A stretch of DNA of 48,001 nucleotides from Dyadobacter bucti (GCF_005869225.1 NZ_SWFP01000020.1:1-48001), one strand, 5' to 3'; shown: positions 27,631 to 37,991, counted from the stretch's first letter. Numbers and translations: made by a program. The notes: generated by a model from the letters alone, not told the origin.

Positions 27631-28086
27631 TTAGTTTGGCTTGGGTCCGCGGGGTTTCCCGGTGTAAGGCACTTTTTCAATTGCCTGTTCTGGCGAGATT
27701 TCCAGGGCATAACCCACAGAATCCTCATGCTGAAAGATGGAAGCAGTAAAGACGTATTTCTGCTTGCTGTAATCAATACCACCTTTGGTAAGGATCAACT
27801 CCAGGGGCAGTGAATAGCCGCGCCCTGTTCGCACAAGTGAGAAAGCGCTTTGCGCATCTGTAGGCACCAGGTAGAGATTTTTGATCTTGCGTTTGCCATC
27901 ATCTGTACCTACCAGAAATCTGGTTGTCTCCGGCTCAATGCCCAGCTCTTCAATAGCAGCTGATGGGAATACAATTTTGCCCGCAGCAGAAATATAGCCT
28001 GTGGGAAGTGATTTTGTGCTGGCTTTCTTTTCAGCTTTTGGCTCATTCTCTTGGGCTGAAAAGAAACGGATATTTTTAGCTTTCAT
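27631..28086 (-). CDS. Conserved hypothetical protein (151 aa)
   Basis: A basic N-terminus (MKAKNIRFFSAQENEPKAEK) precedes a beta-rich domain (TGYISAAGKIVFPSAAIEEL...TRFLVGTDDGKRKIKNLYLV) and a basic end (YTGKPRGPKPN). It lies 200 bp upstream of the R-M operon on the same strand and divergent from the exonuclease gene. The SAAGKIVFP...ELG pattern recalls SpoVT/AbrB-like or DNA-binding folds, but that is weak. Function unknown. Confidence 0.6.
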   Translation of the reverse strand: MKAKNIRFFSAQENEPKAEKKASTKSLPTGYISAAGKIVFPSAAIEELGIEPETTRFLVGTDDGKRKIKNLYLVPTDAQSAFSLVRTGRGYSLPLELILTKGGIDYSKQKYVFTASIFQHEDSVGYALEISPEQAIEKVPYTGKPRGPKPN

Positions 28087-28496
28087 TAATGGGTTATTTA
28101 AATGCGTGAAAAAACCATATATTTTTTTACTTTTACCTTTTTTAATAATAATATTTTATGATCTTATGAGCGTATAAGACTGTATAATCAATAATTCTTA
28201 ATCGTAGATACCCTTCCAGTGATATTTTTATTTGATACAGAAACAGTTGGTCTTCCAGTTAACTGGAAGGCACCTGTTACCGATTTAGCAAATTGGCCGC
28301 GAATGGTCCAGCTTGCATATATAGTTACAGACAAGGATGGAAACGTTCAAACAAAACGCTCTTTGATCATAAAACCTGAAGGATTTATCATTCCGGATGA
28401 TGTGTCAAAAATACATAAAATAACGCATCAAGAGGCAATGTATAATACTCCCCAATAATTGGACAGCTGCTAAAATTTCTAATTTAGTAGTTGACT

Positions 28497-28781
28497 ATGA
28501 AAAGGGAACGTAGAAAATTCAGCGCGAGCTTCAAGGCCAAGGTGGCCATAGAAGCCATCAAGGAGGTAAGTACCGTGCAGGACTTAGCTTCTAAGTACCA
28601 AATCCATCCAACACAGATTACGGCCTGGAAGCGAGAGTTTCTGGAAAAAGCAGATCTGGTTTTCGACAAAGAGGCACCGGCAACAAATGAGGCAGAGAAC
28701 TCTAAGGAGCAAGAACTGTACGCCAAGATCGGGGAGCTTCAAGTCCAGGTGGATTTCCTAAAAAAAGTCTTGGGGAAATGA
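28497..28781 (+). CDS. IS3-family transposase OrfA (HTH)
   Basis: 94 residues from ATG 28497 (MKRERRKFSASFKAKVAIEA), an HTH_Tnp_1 domain with KYQIHPTQITAWKREF, then an acidic coiled coil ending VDFLKKVLGK. Its stop overlaps the OrfB start (ATGA, 28778-28781). Confidence 0.94.
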   Translation: MKRERRKFSASFKAKVAIEAIKEVSTVQDLASKYQIHPTQITAWKREFLEKADLVFDKEAPATNEAENSKEQELYAKIGELQVQVDFLKKVLGK

Positions 28782-29617
28782 CAACCATGGAAAAACGCGA
28801 ACTTATTTCTCCGGAATACATCAATCTCAGCGTTTCAGCACAATGTAAACTAATTGGTTTACAGAGGAGTAGCTATTATTTTAAGCCTAAGGGAGAATCA
28901 TTGGTAAATCAACGCCTGATGAAAGCCATAGACCGAAAGTTTCTGGAATGTCCATTTTATGGAGTGGAACGCATGACTGATTACCTGCGCGGTTTAGGTT
29001 ACCACGTTGGGGTAAAGCGTGTACGAAGGCTATATAGGCTCATGAATTTGCGTACAATTTATCCCAAACGCAACCTGAGCAAGGCCAAAGCGACTGACTA
29101 CAAATATCCATATCTGTTGAAGGATCTGAAAATAGAGCGTCCTAATCATGTCTGGCAGGCCGATATCACGTACATCCCGATGTTCCGTGGATTTATGTAC
29201 ATGTTTGCCATCATCGATGTGTATAGCCGAAGGATTGTCGGATGGAGCATATCAAACACGATGAGCATGGAATGGTGCCGGGAAATACTCTTGGATACTA
29301 TTCGTACCGAGGGAGGGCCCGAAATATTTAATACCGATCAAGGTAGTCAATTCACTAGCCCCTACTTTGTTAACTCATTGTTAAAGAATGGTATAAGAGT
29401 ATCAATGGATGGTAAGGGAAGAGCACTTGACAACGTTTTCATCGAACGATTTTGGAGGTCGCTCAAACAAGAATATGTGTACTTAAACCCTCCCAACGGC
29501 GGGATGGACCTGTATAGAGGAGTAAAAACATATGTGGAATTTTATAACGGTCAACGCAAACACACCGGCACTGGATTTATCCCTAATGACTTGTTCTTTG
29601 ACGCAAAAGCATCTTAA
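28778..29617 (+). CDS. IS3-family transposase OrfB (DDE integrase core)
   Basis: 279 residues: HTH_21-like region (FYGVERMTDYLRGLGYHVGV) and integrase core with D in WQADITYI, D in FNTDQGSQF and E in NVFIERFWRSLK. All three acidic residues are present, so this copy may be active. Confidence 0.95.
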   Translation: MTTMEKRELISPEYINLSVSAQCKLIGLQRSSYYFKPKGESLVNQRLMKAIDRKFLECPFYGVERMTDYLRGLGYHVGVKRVRRLYRLMNLRTIYPKRNLSKAKATDYKYPYLLKDLKIERPNHVWQADITYIPMFRGFMYMFAIIDVYSRRIVGWSISNTMSMEWCREILLDTIRTEGGPEIFNTDQGSQFTSPYFVNSLLKNGIRVSMDGKGRALDNVFIERFWRSLKQEYVYLNPPNGGMDLYRGVKTYVEFYNGQRKHTGTGFIPNDLFFDAKAS

Positions 29618-30695
29618 TTAAAATTATCTTTATCCATTAGCTGTCCAGCAAAACGGGAGTATTTCAATGAGCCGAGGAATTCCGCTTGAAGAGGCGTTAG
29701 ATATTCTGGAGACTGATATGGCGAAATGTGATCTTGTAGTATCACATAATCTTGAATTTGATAGAAATGTCCTTGGAGCAGAGTTTCTGAGAGGCGCTGG
29801 TTTTAATGTTTTACCTCAAATGCTTGGCTACTGTACTATGGTTTCAACAACCAATTTTTGTGCTATCCCCTCGCCAAGAGGATACAAATACCCAAAGCTT
29901 GAAGAACTGTATTTTAAACTGTTTAAAGTGAAGCTGTTAGGTGCTCACGATGCTATGGTGGATGTAGAAGCGTTATTCAAATGCTTCAAAGAACTACAAA
30001 GAATGGGAATCGTCAAAATAGCCAGATCTAATAATGAATTACTACAAATCTCGGCAAAAGATCTTGTAAAGCAATTTGACGACTTACGAAGTGGCTTCCC
30101 CGACAAACTAAAATCAAATCCAAAGGGCGTACATTTGGTTATTTTAGATTTCTTCCGAAAATCTGAAAGTATTTTAATTGACTTAAAGCAAACTAGTGGG
30201 GTAGATTCAGAGGAGTATAAGCACTGTTCATACTTGCTAATGCATACAATAACACAAGGAATAGTAGCAGTTTATAATGGTGGTAAATCAGCCATGAACA
30301 ATGTTCTCTCAAGCGACACGTACGGTAAAAATCTAGCAGAGTTTTTCATTTACATTTTATCAGAGTTGCGCAAAATAGAAACAGATGGTGCTCATGATGA
30401 GTACGTTACAAGTATTTTAAATGTTATAAAGGACTACCACCGCAAAAATGAAACTTCTAATGAATCACAATGCTATATTGCAACGATGGCATATGGAGAT
30501 CCCATGCATCCACAGGTAATTCTTCTCCGCAAATTTCGAGACAATAAATTAAAAAGTAACCAATTAGGAAAAGCATTTATAGATCTATATTATTTAACAT
30601 CTCCATCTATTGTTAAATATTTTGGCAGATATAAACCATTTGTGAATTTCTCAAAAAAAATTCTTGACTTCTTGATTTACAAAGTAATCAGATAG

Positions 30696-31326
30696 CCCAT
30701 TTGCTTTCTACGTTCTCAGCCACATTTTAATTGTAGAATTATGATAACTAAATTTCTACACCAAAGTGAGAACAAATATTTGACTACAATTGCATCATAT
30801 ATCATTAAACGTCATATTAGAAAGTTTCTAAAAATGAACGAATTAAAGTTGTCAAGAAAGCTACAAAAACAGTAAGTTTCGATCTCAGGTCGTTGAGCTT
30901 TGCCGCTCTGAAATATTCTCCTACCGCGACCTTTTAGGTCAACCATGGGGCCGTCGCTCGAATTACTCGTACTTCAAGCCTGCCATCGTTGCCGGTCCGC
31001 CACGTGGTACATGCGCTACCGTTTAGGCCGCTAGTTAAAGAATAATCCATTTACTCCAATGAAAAAAGAATCTAATGATCTCCTGGCATTAAAAGCAGAA
31101 ACTGGCTGCTGTTGAAAATGAAAATGACCGGTTTAAAATGAAAAATTAAGGATTAGAAATTATTACAGTTTTCATCATGAAGTAGTATTGTTTTAAGCCC
31201 GAGCCGCTGCGCTGTATGAAGCTTGCATAATGGGTAAACGATCTCCCATTCTTAGTGAAACGCAGGAATCTATATTAAATAGTAAATTCTTGATGCAGTT
31301 TCCCAAGCTTGTTGCCATTGCAATTT
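30696..31326. other. Gap with a possible coding remnant
   Basis: No complete gene. One frame at 30847-31026 is open for 59 codons without a start and looks protein-like (SEIFSYRDLLGQPWGRRSNY, then KPAIVAGPPRGTCATV). It is probably a fragment of a lost gene. The rest shows nothing. Confidence 0.35.
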
Positions 31327-32440
31327 CTATTTTACATAGAAGATACTTTTGTTATCCCCTGAATTCAAATATCCATAAAAACCTCCTGATGAAGATCTTA
31401 CTGGTGGGTCATACGATCTTAATACTCCATTTCCAAGTTTAATTAATTTTCTTTCCTGAACGTCTCCATCTTTGGAAAATTTAATAAAGTTATAGTCATT
31501 CAGATTACCAAGAATCATGAAGCCACCTTCATTTGTTGGTAGTATTGTGGCATTCGATCCATCTACCTGTTTTTCCCATATTTCGCGTCCTGAGTTGTTA
31601 AATTTTGCGAAGCCCATCCCACTTGGATACGCTTGCTTTCCGATTATAACTGATCCATCTGGCATTCCAATCATATTAATGTCAATACCAGCGTTTGGTA
31701 CTCGATCCCATTCTATATTACCCGATTCAGTAATTTTTACAAGCCAACGATCAGAAGTACCTTCGATATCTTCGGTCTTATCAATGGATACTTTTGAGTA
31801 GGAATTACCATTAACCAAATAACCACCATCAGAAATTGCAATAATGTTTCCTAAATACTCTGATTCATCCCCACCAATGGTTTTGTCCCATATTCTGCGC
31901 CCCTGAGCGTCTACCTTGATTATCCAATAGTCATATATACTAGATTGGCCCGCTGCATTGTAATTTTTTGGTGGACTCGACTTGTCATTGCCTACCAGTG
32001 AGGATGAATAACCTGCCAGAATGTATCCTCCATCAGAAGCATTAATAACTTTTCTCAGGTGGTCTTCACTGCCTTCCGAATCTGGATTAGTTGCTCCATA
32101 GAATTCTCTTTCCCACATTTTTTCGCCAGAGGTCGAAATTTTCAGCAACCCGTACCTACCTCGGTTCGTTCTGGTACCTAGAATATAGCCTCCATCATCG
32201 GCCGCTACAATTGAAATGATGGAACCAAAATCGTCCCATTTAAACAACTTTTTCCAAACAATATTCCCTTTCTCGTCAACGCTAAGGACAATGTTATCAA
32301 AGTAAGTTAACTTCGATTCATATACTACAGCTATGCAGCCTCCATTTGGAGACTCTATTAAAAGGGATTGTAAACTATCTTTTGACTGGCCAATATCTCT
32401 GAGCCATTGTCGGGATGTACGCCAAAAAAGTGGCTCTCAA
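31327..32440 (-). pseudogene. Secreted beta-propeller-like repeat protein, 5'-truncated
   Basis: Tandem repeats with the motif DGGYILxG/DGGYLVNG (for example ADDGGYILGTRTNRG, SDGGYILAGYSS, SDGGYLVNGNSY, NEGGFMILGN) alternating with D-x-x-G-x-x-x-W-x-K/E strands. This is the pattern of Bacteroidota beta-propeller proteins, usually secreted. The frame extends upstream of the TTG at 32247 to about 32430 (FWRTSRQWLRDIGQSKDSLQ) and stops at the junction with the decayed DsbA-like gene. No signal peptide remains, so the N-terminus was lost by rearrangement. Confidence 0.7.
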
Positions 32441-32452
32441 ACCTATTTGTTG

Positions 32453-32890
32453 AAAAGAACCCATTCTTGTTTTAACGATCTTAGGGGCTACTTTCGCCAA
32501 AGCATCTACAAGTAGGTAACCGGTTATCATAACACCACGACCACTAAAAGTAAAGGTTAAAGAGAGGGACCTGCCGATGCGGTTATATCTTACTTTCCGT
32601 AAATCAAATCGAATGTCTACCAGCTCTGCTCGTTATTAAATTCATTTTCAAACTTTCCTAAGCCAGAAATTTCAGGAAGTCGGCGGCTTTTTTTGCCCTA
32701 TAAAAATCAAAATGTCTGGGCTGGTAACGTTCGTGTCATCAAGCATCAAGGCTTTTACACCTAGCCACAAAGCACTTCTTTCCGCACGCATTGACTGTAA
32801 TCTAGCGGACTTTACAGCAACGCAGGCCGGAAAAAGATGCAGGCGGATCACAAATCCGGAGCATATATTGATATCGGTGTCTGTAAGGTA
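32453..32890 (-). pseudogene. Decayed copy of the DsbA-like gene at 45108
   Basis: Nucleotide similarity to 45113-45550 is obvious over more than 400 bp, for example the identical CCTGCCGATGCGGTTATATC in both. It includes the 3' flank (CGCCAAAAAAGT in both). The N-terminal third, with the active-site Cys, is missing. A CAG to TAG nonsense lies at 32617-32619 and several indels are present, and the original stop codon is lost. A duplicated gene in late decay. Confidence 0.9.
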
Positions 32891-33237
32891 GCGGTTTATC
32901 ACAAAGTGACATAACTTTCCAAATGGGCTAACAGGTTTAGCAGGAATTGCCGTTGTTGCAAGAATTTTTCAGCTTTAAGCCCCTGTAATTTTTTTTACGG
33001 AACAATTTGCATTCGATTATGGTGATGCTTAACTTATTGCATTATAGATAGGGTGCATGGATTTTCCTAATACAGACAACTTACAGAGATATGAAAAACT
33101 ATCCAAGCTACTTTGAGGCAACAAATAACTTGAAACTGCACCGGTACAATGAGTATTTAAACCCAAATGCAAAACGCCTTAAAATTAGCGCTACTATTTG
33201 CCAGCATAACGTTAATGAGGCGGCCTGAGAAAGGTTT
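32891..33237. other. Gap without a supported gene
   Basis: AT-rich, no coding frame and no obvious promoter. The M20 gene starts at its end. Confidence 0.5.
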
Positions 33238-34641
33238 TTGAAGAAAAAGTGCAATCAACGCTCTCCAGTTACCGCCATTATCATCCTGGCACTTATTTCC
33301 CTATCAGTGGTTGCAAATAGCCAGGTCCCAGGTTCAGCTGCCAAGGGCATATCTCCAGTTTTATCAGCGCTTGAATCTAAGATCCGGCAACAATGCAATG
33401 CCGTTGAACCTAAATTAATCGCTTGGCGGCAGGACATTCATCGTAACCCAGAACTGGGTGATCAGGAAAATCGAACGGCCAATCTTGTAGCAGAACACCT
33501 GCGTAGTCTAGGCATTCAGGTGCAGACCGCAGTAGGTGGGAAGGGCGTCGTAGGCATCCTTAAAGGCGATAAGCCAGGCCGCCTGGTTGCCCTTCGCGCG
33601 GACATGGACGCCTTGCCCATTCAAGAGCCATCAGGATTGCCATTTGCCTCAAAAGCCACTCAGCAGCAGAAGGGTTTAACTGTACCCCTAATGCATGCTT
33701 GCGGGCACGATACGCACACGGCCATGCTGATGGCCGCCGCAGAAGTACTCACCACCTTGAAAAGCGATTTACCTGGCTCAGTAATGTTCATTTTCCAACC
33801 TGCCGAAGAAGGATCAAGCATCGTTGAGCCTGGTAGCGGTAAAAGTTGGGGGGCCAAGCGGATGCTGGAGGATGGCTTGTTCGCCAAAAACAAACCGGAA
33901 GCTGTTTTCGGTTTGCACGTTCATCCTGGCAAGTCGGGCCAGATAGATTATAAACCAGGACCGGCCGCGGCCAGCAGCGATGTTCTGAATATCTCTGTAA
34001 GCGGCCAACAGGGTCATGGAGGAATGCCTTGGAACACGATTGACCCTGTTGTGGCTTCTGCCTTGGTGATTACAGGATTACAAACCGTCGTTAGCCGTCG
34101 GACCGATCTGACCACCTCACCAGCAGTCGTTTCGGTTGGCATAATCCAAGGAGGATCAAGTCAGAACGTTATTCCTGATACCGTGAAAATGGTGGGCACT
34201 ATCCGCACCTACGATGCCGACGTGCGCAAGCAACTGCACGCAGACATCAAGCAGGCTGCCGAGCATATTGCCGAAGGCACTTACGCCAAAGCCCGCGTCA
34301 CCATTACGCCGATGTACGATGTAACAACAAACGACCAGATGCTAGCTAGCCAAATGTTGCCGGTACTAAAACGCGCTGCCGATGCAGGTGTGGTTACAGG
34401 AACGCTCCAGGGCGCATCTGAGGATTTTTCATATTTCGCCAAAGAAGTGCCGGGCCTTTATATTTTTCTGGGCATTACACCGGATGGTGAAAATCCCGCA
34501 GAAGCCGCTCCGAATCACAACCCAAAATTTTTTGTTGATGAAAAGGCACTGGTCGTAGGTACCCGTACTATGGCAACTATGGCTGCCAATTTTTTAGTTA
34601 CTGGCCCCATGAAACCGGCAACAATCAAACAAGAAAAGTGA
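33238..34641 (+). CDS. Secreted M20-family amidohydrolase
   Basis: 467 residues from TTG 33238, the only start that preserves the signal peptide (KKKCNQRSPVTAIIILALIS, cleavage near VANSQ). It has metal-binding motifs of M20D carboxypeptidase/amidohydrolases: MHACGHDTHTAML, FQPAEEG, GLHVHPG and the late His in NHNPKFFVDE, plus the dimerisation insert (GQQGHGGMPWNTIDP). Family members hydrolyse N-acyl amino acids, hippurate-like amides or small peptides, and here it would act in the periplasm. It looks intact. A fragment of a second copy lies at 44250-44330. Confidence 0.92.
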   Translation: MKKKCNQRSPVTAIIILALISLSVVANSQVPGSAAKGISPVLSALESKIRQQCNAVEPKLIAWRQDIHRNPELGDQENRTANLVAEHLRSLGIQVQTAVGGKGVVGILKGDKPGRLVALRADMDALPIQEPSGLPFASKATQQQKGLTVPLMHACGHDTHTAMLMAAAEVLTTLKSDLPGSVMFIFQPAEEGSSIVEPGSGKSWGAKRMLEDGLFAKNKPEAVFGLHVHPGKSGQIDYKPGPAAASSDVLNISVSGQQGHGGMPWNTIDPVVASALVITGLQTVVSRRTDLTTSPAVVSVGIIQGGSSQNVIPDTVKMVGTIRTYDADVRKQLHADIKQAAEHIAEGTYAKARVTITPMYDVTTNDQMLASQMLPVLKRAADAGVVTGTLQGASEDFSYFAKEVPGLYIFLGITPDGENPAEAAPNHNPKFFVDEKALVVGTRTMATMAANFLVTGPMKPATIKQEK

Positions 34642-34684
34642 CTGCATCCCTGCTTATCAGTTTTTAGCTGCATCAATTAATGCT

Positions 34685-35365
34685 TCAAATACTGACGAAC
34701 CAAGCAATGGTCAGCCAGAATTGTTGCGCTTTTACTAGACCGCTAAACTCATTTACGCGGTATTCCAGGCCAAGCTCCACCTTGTTGTTATCGGACGCAT
34801 TGTATCCCAAAGCCAGTAGTCCACGTATTTCCAAATCCGGATCGCTGTTTGAAAAAATGCCCAAATATTCATTATTTATCTTACCATAAAATTCCTTAGG
34901 ATCGACCTGTTGACCGTTCAAGGGCAATTCTAATCCCAAGCGGTATCGCAGACGGAATTCTGGTAAATCGTTAGCACTAAATGTCTGATCGGCCACTATG
35001 CGGTGTGCAACACTAAGCACCTCCAAAGTTTTTACATTGTTAAACTGCTGTATCAAGCGATGTGTCAAGCTGCCGTTTTCCAACCTGACCAGGTACCCGC
35101 CGCCGACAGTATTATCGGCCGATACTTTTTTGGTAAGTATAAAGTGTAAATCTGTTCTTTCGTATTCAAATTGATGGATGGCGGGTGTTTCCGGCTTTTT
35201 GCTGGAAAATATTTGCCGGGCTTCGAGCTTCGTATTTAACTTCCAGGTTTCAGCTATTTTGACATTAACATTGATTTGAGAAAGCGTCCCTGCCCTGTAA
35301 CTGGCTTGACTTAGTGCCGTAACAGGAATTATGACATATAAGAGACTAGCTACAAGTTTATACAT
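34685..35365 (-). CDS. DUF2490 outer-membrane beta-barrel protein
   Basis: 226 residues with a signal peptide (MYKLVASLLYVIIPVTALSQ) and alternating amphipathic strands (INVNVKIAETWKLNTKLEAR, LRYRLGLELPLN, VELGLEYRVNEF), ending in an aromatic-rich strand (FWLTIAWFVSI) typical of outer-membrane barrels. Matches DUF2490 proteins of Bacteroidota. Its start overlaps the stop of the PepSY-like gene, so the two are co-translated. Function unknown; last gene of the TerC cluster. Confidence 0.85.
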   Translation of the reverse strand: MYKLVASLLYVIIPVTALSQASYRAGTLSQINVNVKIAETWKLNTKLEARQIFSSKKPETPAIHQFEYERTDLHFILTKKVSADNTVGGGYLVRLENGSLTHRLIQQFNNVKTLEVLSVAHRIVADQTFSANDLPEFRLRYRLGLELPLNGQQVDPKEFYGKINNEYLGIFSNSDPDLEIRGLLALGYNASDNNKVELGLEYRVNEFSGLVKAQQFWLTIAWFVSI

Positions 35366-35967
35366 CAGTACATTAAGTTATCTGTATTACGCTGCACAAT
35401 CTCGCTAATACGCACAATGGCTCCGTCACTTTCAGCAAGTACTTCAAAATATTTTTCGATTTTGTCCTGATTACCTTTTACAATTAGCTCATACCTGACC
35501 AGGACACCATTTACAGCCCTATCACGGTTCAAAGACTCTTTCAGGGCATGGGCAGAGCCGTTCCAATGAATCTGGGTTTTGACAATTTTGTAGCGCGAAA
35601 ATGCTTTGCTGAGTGTATCTTCTAAATTCGTCCGGCCGTTTGCATTCATTTTACTGATACTCGACAATATTTCAACATCCTGGATATTCCCCGCTTCATC
35701 GAATTCAATACTAAAATGTTTCCCCGAAGATTTCAGCTTTGCTTCTATGGTCTTACCGGTAAGGCTTTCTTCCAGGTACCAATGAATTTTAGGTTTTTTG
35801 AACACCGAGCTAACAAACTCCATTGCCTTTTGGGGAACAGCATCCGGCTTGATACTATACTCCCGCTCATATTTTTTCTGACCCAGACAGGGCGTCCATA
35901 GCAACCATGCAATCAGGGCAAAAACGATGTTCAAGCAGGTTTTTGTAAAAGTCATGAGAGCTTTCAA
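35365..35967 (-). CDS. Secreted PepSY-like protein
   Basis: 200 residues with a signal peptide (KTCLNIVFALIAWLLWTPCL, cleavage near GQ). Two repeats of the pattern helix - K-I-x-W-Y - E-x-x-x-x-x-x-x-F-S-I-E-F-D-x-x-G-x-I-x-D-V-E resemble PepSY/putative beta-lactamase-inhibitor-like folds, common periplasmic proteins in Bacteroidota. Overlaps the DUF2490 gene and follows ChaA by 9 bp. Confidence 0.75.
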   Translation of the reverse strand: MKALMTFTKTCLNIVFALIAWLLWTPCLGQKKYEREYSIKPDAVPQKAMEFVSSVFKKPKIHWYLEESLTGKTIEAKLKSSGKHFSIEFDEAGNIQDVEILSSISKMNANGRTNLEDTLSKAFSRYKIVKTQIHWNGSAHALKESLNRDRAVNGVLVRYELIVKGNQDKIEKYFEVLAESDGAIVRISEIVQRNTDNLMY

Positions 35968-35976
35968 TAAATGTAT

Positions 35977-37035
35977 TTAAGGAAATACAATTGTGAAAAT
36001 GTACATCATTAAATTGACCAGGAGCACGATAGCATATAAGCCATTTGTTTGCCCTTTGTTGAGTGAAAGCATGACCGTAAAAACTGAGAGGACCAGCAGG
36101 ACCATGGACTTCATGCTCAAGCCAAGAATGAGGGGCAAATCCATTATTGTGCACACAATTACAACAGTTGGGATGCTGAGTCCAATACTTGCCAATGCAG
36201 AGCCCAGCGCAAGATTGATGCTCGTTTGATATTGGCCACGTCTCGCCGCACGGATAGCGGCGATGCCCTCTGGCAGCAAAATAACTGCGGCAATGGCCAC
36301 ACCCACCAGTGCTGTCGGTAAGCCGGCGGCAACAATTCCGCTTTCTATTACAGGGGAAAGGTTTTTAGCCAAGAAAATAACTACACCCAGACATACCAGC
36401 AAGAAACATAAACTTATTAGGGCCTCGCCTCCGGTAACATCTTTCTCTTGCCCTGAGACTTCTGCCAAAAAATATTTGCGGTGCCGGATGGTTTGGGTAA
36501 ATATAAAAGACCCATAAATGACCAGGCAGCAAACGCCAATCGCAAGGAGCTGTGGGGTGCTGTAAGAAGGACCGGCGATACTGGTGGTAAAATTTGGCAG
36601 TACCAGGGTAAGCACTAAGATGGATACCAGGCTTACCAAGGCAATAGTTACACTTTTTGTTTCAAAGCTCTGTTCTTTAAATTTTAATGCACCTACAAAC
36701 ATACTGATGCCCAGGATGCCATTTAGAATGAGCATAACGGCAGCAAAAAGGGTGTCCCGCGCATAAGTATCGGCACCGGATCCTCCGGTTAGCATAAGTG
36801 ATACGATAATCGAGGCCTCCAAAAGCGTTACAGCTACTGCCAGTATGATCGTCCCGTAGGGTTCGCCAACTTTGTGCGCGACTACCTCAGCATGGTGCAC
36901 TGCTGAAAATACGCCCCCAATCAAAGCAACTACGGCTAATGTGTTGACCAGAAAGCCTGAACCAATAGGCAGAGCCAGGTAAAAAATCCAGGCAATAATA
37001 GGTGCAATGTAACTCCACTGAAATATTTTCTTCAT
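35977..37035 (-). CDS. chaA: Ca2+/H+ (cation/proton) antiporter, ChaA family
   Basis: 352 residues with about 11 membrane helices. The CaCA-type alpha repeats are visible: AVAVTLLEASIIVSLMLTGG in the first half and LLPEGIAAIRAARRGQYQ, then SINLALGSALASIGLSIPTV, in the second, with conserved Glu residues in each. ChaA exchanges Ca2+, Na+ or K+ for protons at the inner membrane under alkaline or salt stress. Length fits the family. It lies between the universal stress gene and the PepSY-like gene on the same strand. Confidence 0.9.
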   Translation of the reverse strand: MKKIFQWSYIAPIIAWIFYLALPIGSGFLVNTLAVVALIGGVFSAVHHAEVVAHKVGEPYGTIILAVAVTLLEASIIVSLMLTGGSGADTYARDTLFAAVMLILNGILGISMFVGALKFKEQSFETKSVTIALVSLVSILVLTLVLPNFTTSIAGPSYSTPQLLAIGVCCLVIYGSFIFTQTIRHRKYFLAEVSGQEKDVTGGEALISLCFLLVCLGVVIFLAKNLSPVIESGIVAAGLPTALVGVAIAAVILLPEGIAAIRAARRGQYQTSINLALGSALASIGLSIPTVVIVCTIMDLPLILGLSMKSMVLLVLSVFTVMLSLNKGQTNGLYAIVLLVNLMMYIFTIVFP

Positions 37036-37087
37036 ACAAGTAGGTTGACAAATAATTGTGGTGAACAGTGTTTAAAAATGGAAGTCA

Positions 37088-37915
37088 CTACCTGATATGG
37101 TATACGAGTAAAGGTAGATGCGTTTCTACAACCAACCTTCTAGTCATACTTGGGTTCGTCAAATACTGCTGCAAAAAGTATCTTTCACGGTTGGAAACAA
37201 TCAATAAGTCAGCGCCCCGCTGATAACAAAATTTATTAATCCCTTCAATAAAACTTACATCTTCCACAATGACCACATCCATTTCTGCCATATCCAGCTC
37301 CTGAATGGTCCTGAGCATATGTGCTTGGTCTGCATGGCACTCAGGCTCGTGGAACGAATTGATTTTAACCAGGCTTAGTTTGGCACCAAGCTGCTCTGTC
37401 AGCACTTTTACCTGGTGTAAGATCTGGGTTTCCTGTGGATCAAACTGCGTCGCATAGACAATATTCTTAAAGCCCTTGAGCGTTGCCTGGGCGGGAACAA
37501 CCAACACAGGACAAGACGCCTCCAAGGCAATGGCGGTTGACGAACTGCCGATCAGTTTATCTATAAATGTCCCCTGCCCTGTCCGGCCGACAACAATCAG
37601 ATCCGCATTGATATAATTTGCCTGCCGCAATATCGCAGTTTGAATTGCATTGGACTCCCAAATACCCTTCACCTGATAACCTTCTGACTGAGCGCCAGCT
37701 ACATACTCGTCGAGTTGTTGCTTGTATGAGTTCTCCAATTCGTCAAGCATCACATGCGTACTTTCTGTCATCGGCATTGCAATGCCGGTATTTTCAGACT
37801 GGGAGGTATGCATAATGGCTAATTCGGCACCCGTTTCATTGGCAATTGTTTTGGCAGCTTTCAGGGCCTTTTGTGAATTCTCAGAGAAATCAATAGGGAT
37901 CAAAATCTTTTTCAT
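37088..37915 (-). CDS. Universal stress protein, tandem USP domains
   Basis: 275 residues: first UspA domain (MKKILIPIDFSENSQKALKA) with the nucleotide-binding pattern VVGRTGQGTFIDKLIGSSS (G-x2-G-x9-G-S), and a second degenerate domain (KNIVYATQFDPQE...LLIVSNRERYFLQQ) lacking the full glycine motif. Likely a cytoplasmic ATP-binding stress protein. It is downstream of TerC by 76 bp and upstream of ChaA by 52 bp, apparently one transcription unit. Confidence 0.92.
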   Translation of the reverse strand: MKKILIPIDFSENSQKALKAAKTIANETGAELAIMHTSQSENTGIAMPMTESTHVMLDELENSYKQQLDEYVAGAQSEGYQVKGIWESNAIQTAILRQANYINADLIVVGRTGQGTFIDKLIGSSSTAIALEASCPVLVVPAQATLKGFKNIVYATQFDPQETQILHQVKVLTEQLGAKLSLVKINSFHEPECHADQAHMLRTIQELDMAEMDVVIVEDVSFIEGINKFCYQRGADLLIVSNRERYFLQQYLTNPSMTRRLVVETHLPLLVYHIR

Positions 37916-37991
37916 AACATGGATGGTAATGTTTAATATCGCACCAGCCGGTTAAACATAAACTTGTGCTATAAAAATATTTTTTGAACAG

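Larger units (their letters stand above)
28441..29664 (+). mobile_element. IS3-family insertion sequence (second, different type)
   Basis: 1224 bp with CAATG on both sides (28436-28440, 29665-29669). Terminal inverted repeats share AATACTCCC and TGGACAGCT, separated by 7 nt at both ends. OrfA and OrfB overlap by ATGA rather than a slippery heptamer. The transposase is clearly different from the IS at 20935. Confidence 0.92.
28219..30695 (+). pseudogene. DnaQ-like 3'-5' exonuclease with CFI-box-CTERM tail, split by IS3
   Basis: Removing the IS and one CAATG copy restores one frame (...KITHQEAM + SRGIPLEEALDIL...) of about 415 residues starting at GTG 28219. The N-terminal DEDDh exonuclease has DTE in IFLFDTETVG, the second Asp region SHNLEFDRNV and the HD...D motif in GAHDAMVDVEALF. 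A helical middle region follows. The last 75 residues are a CFI-box-CTERM module (CYIATMAYGDPMHPQ, then LLRKFRDNKL and GRYKPFVNFSKKI), normally found at the end of diverse bacterial proteins and of unknown function. All exonuclease residues are intact, so the insertion is the only visible lesion. Confidence 0.85.
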
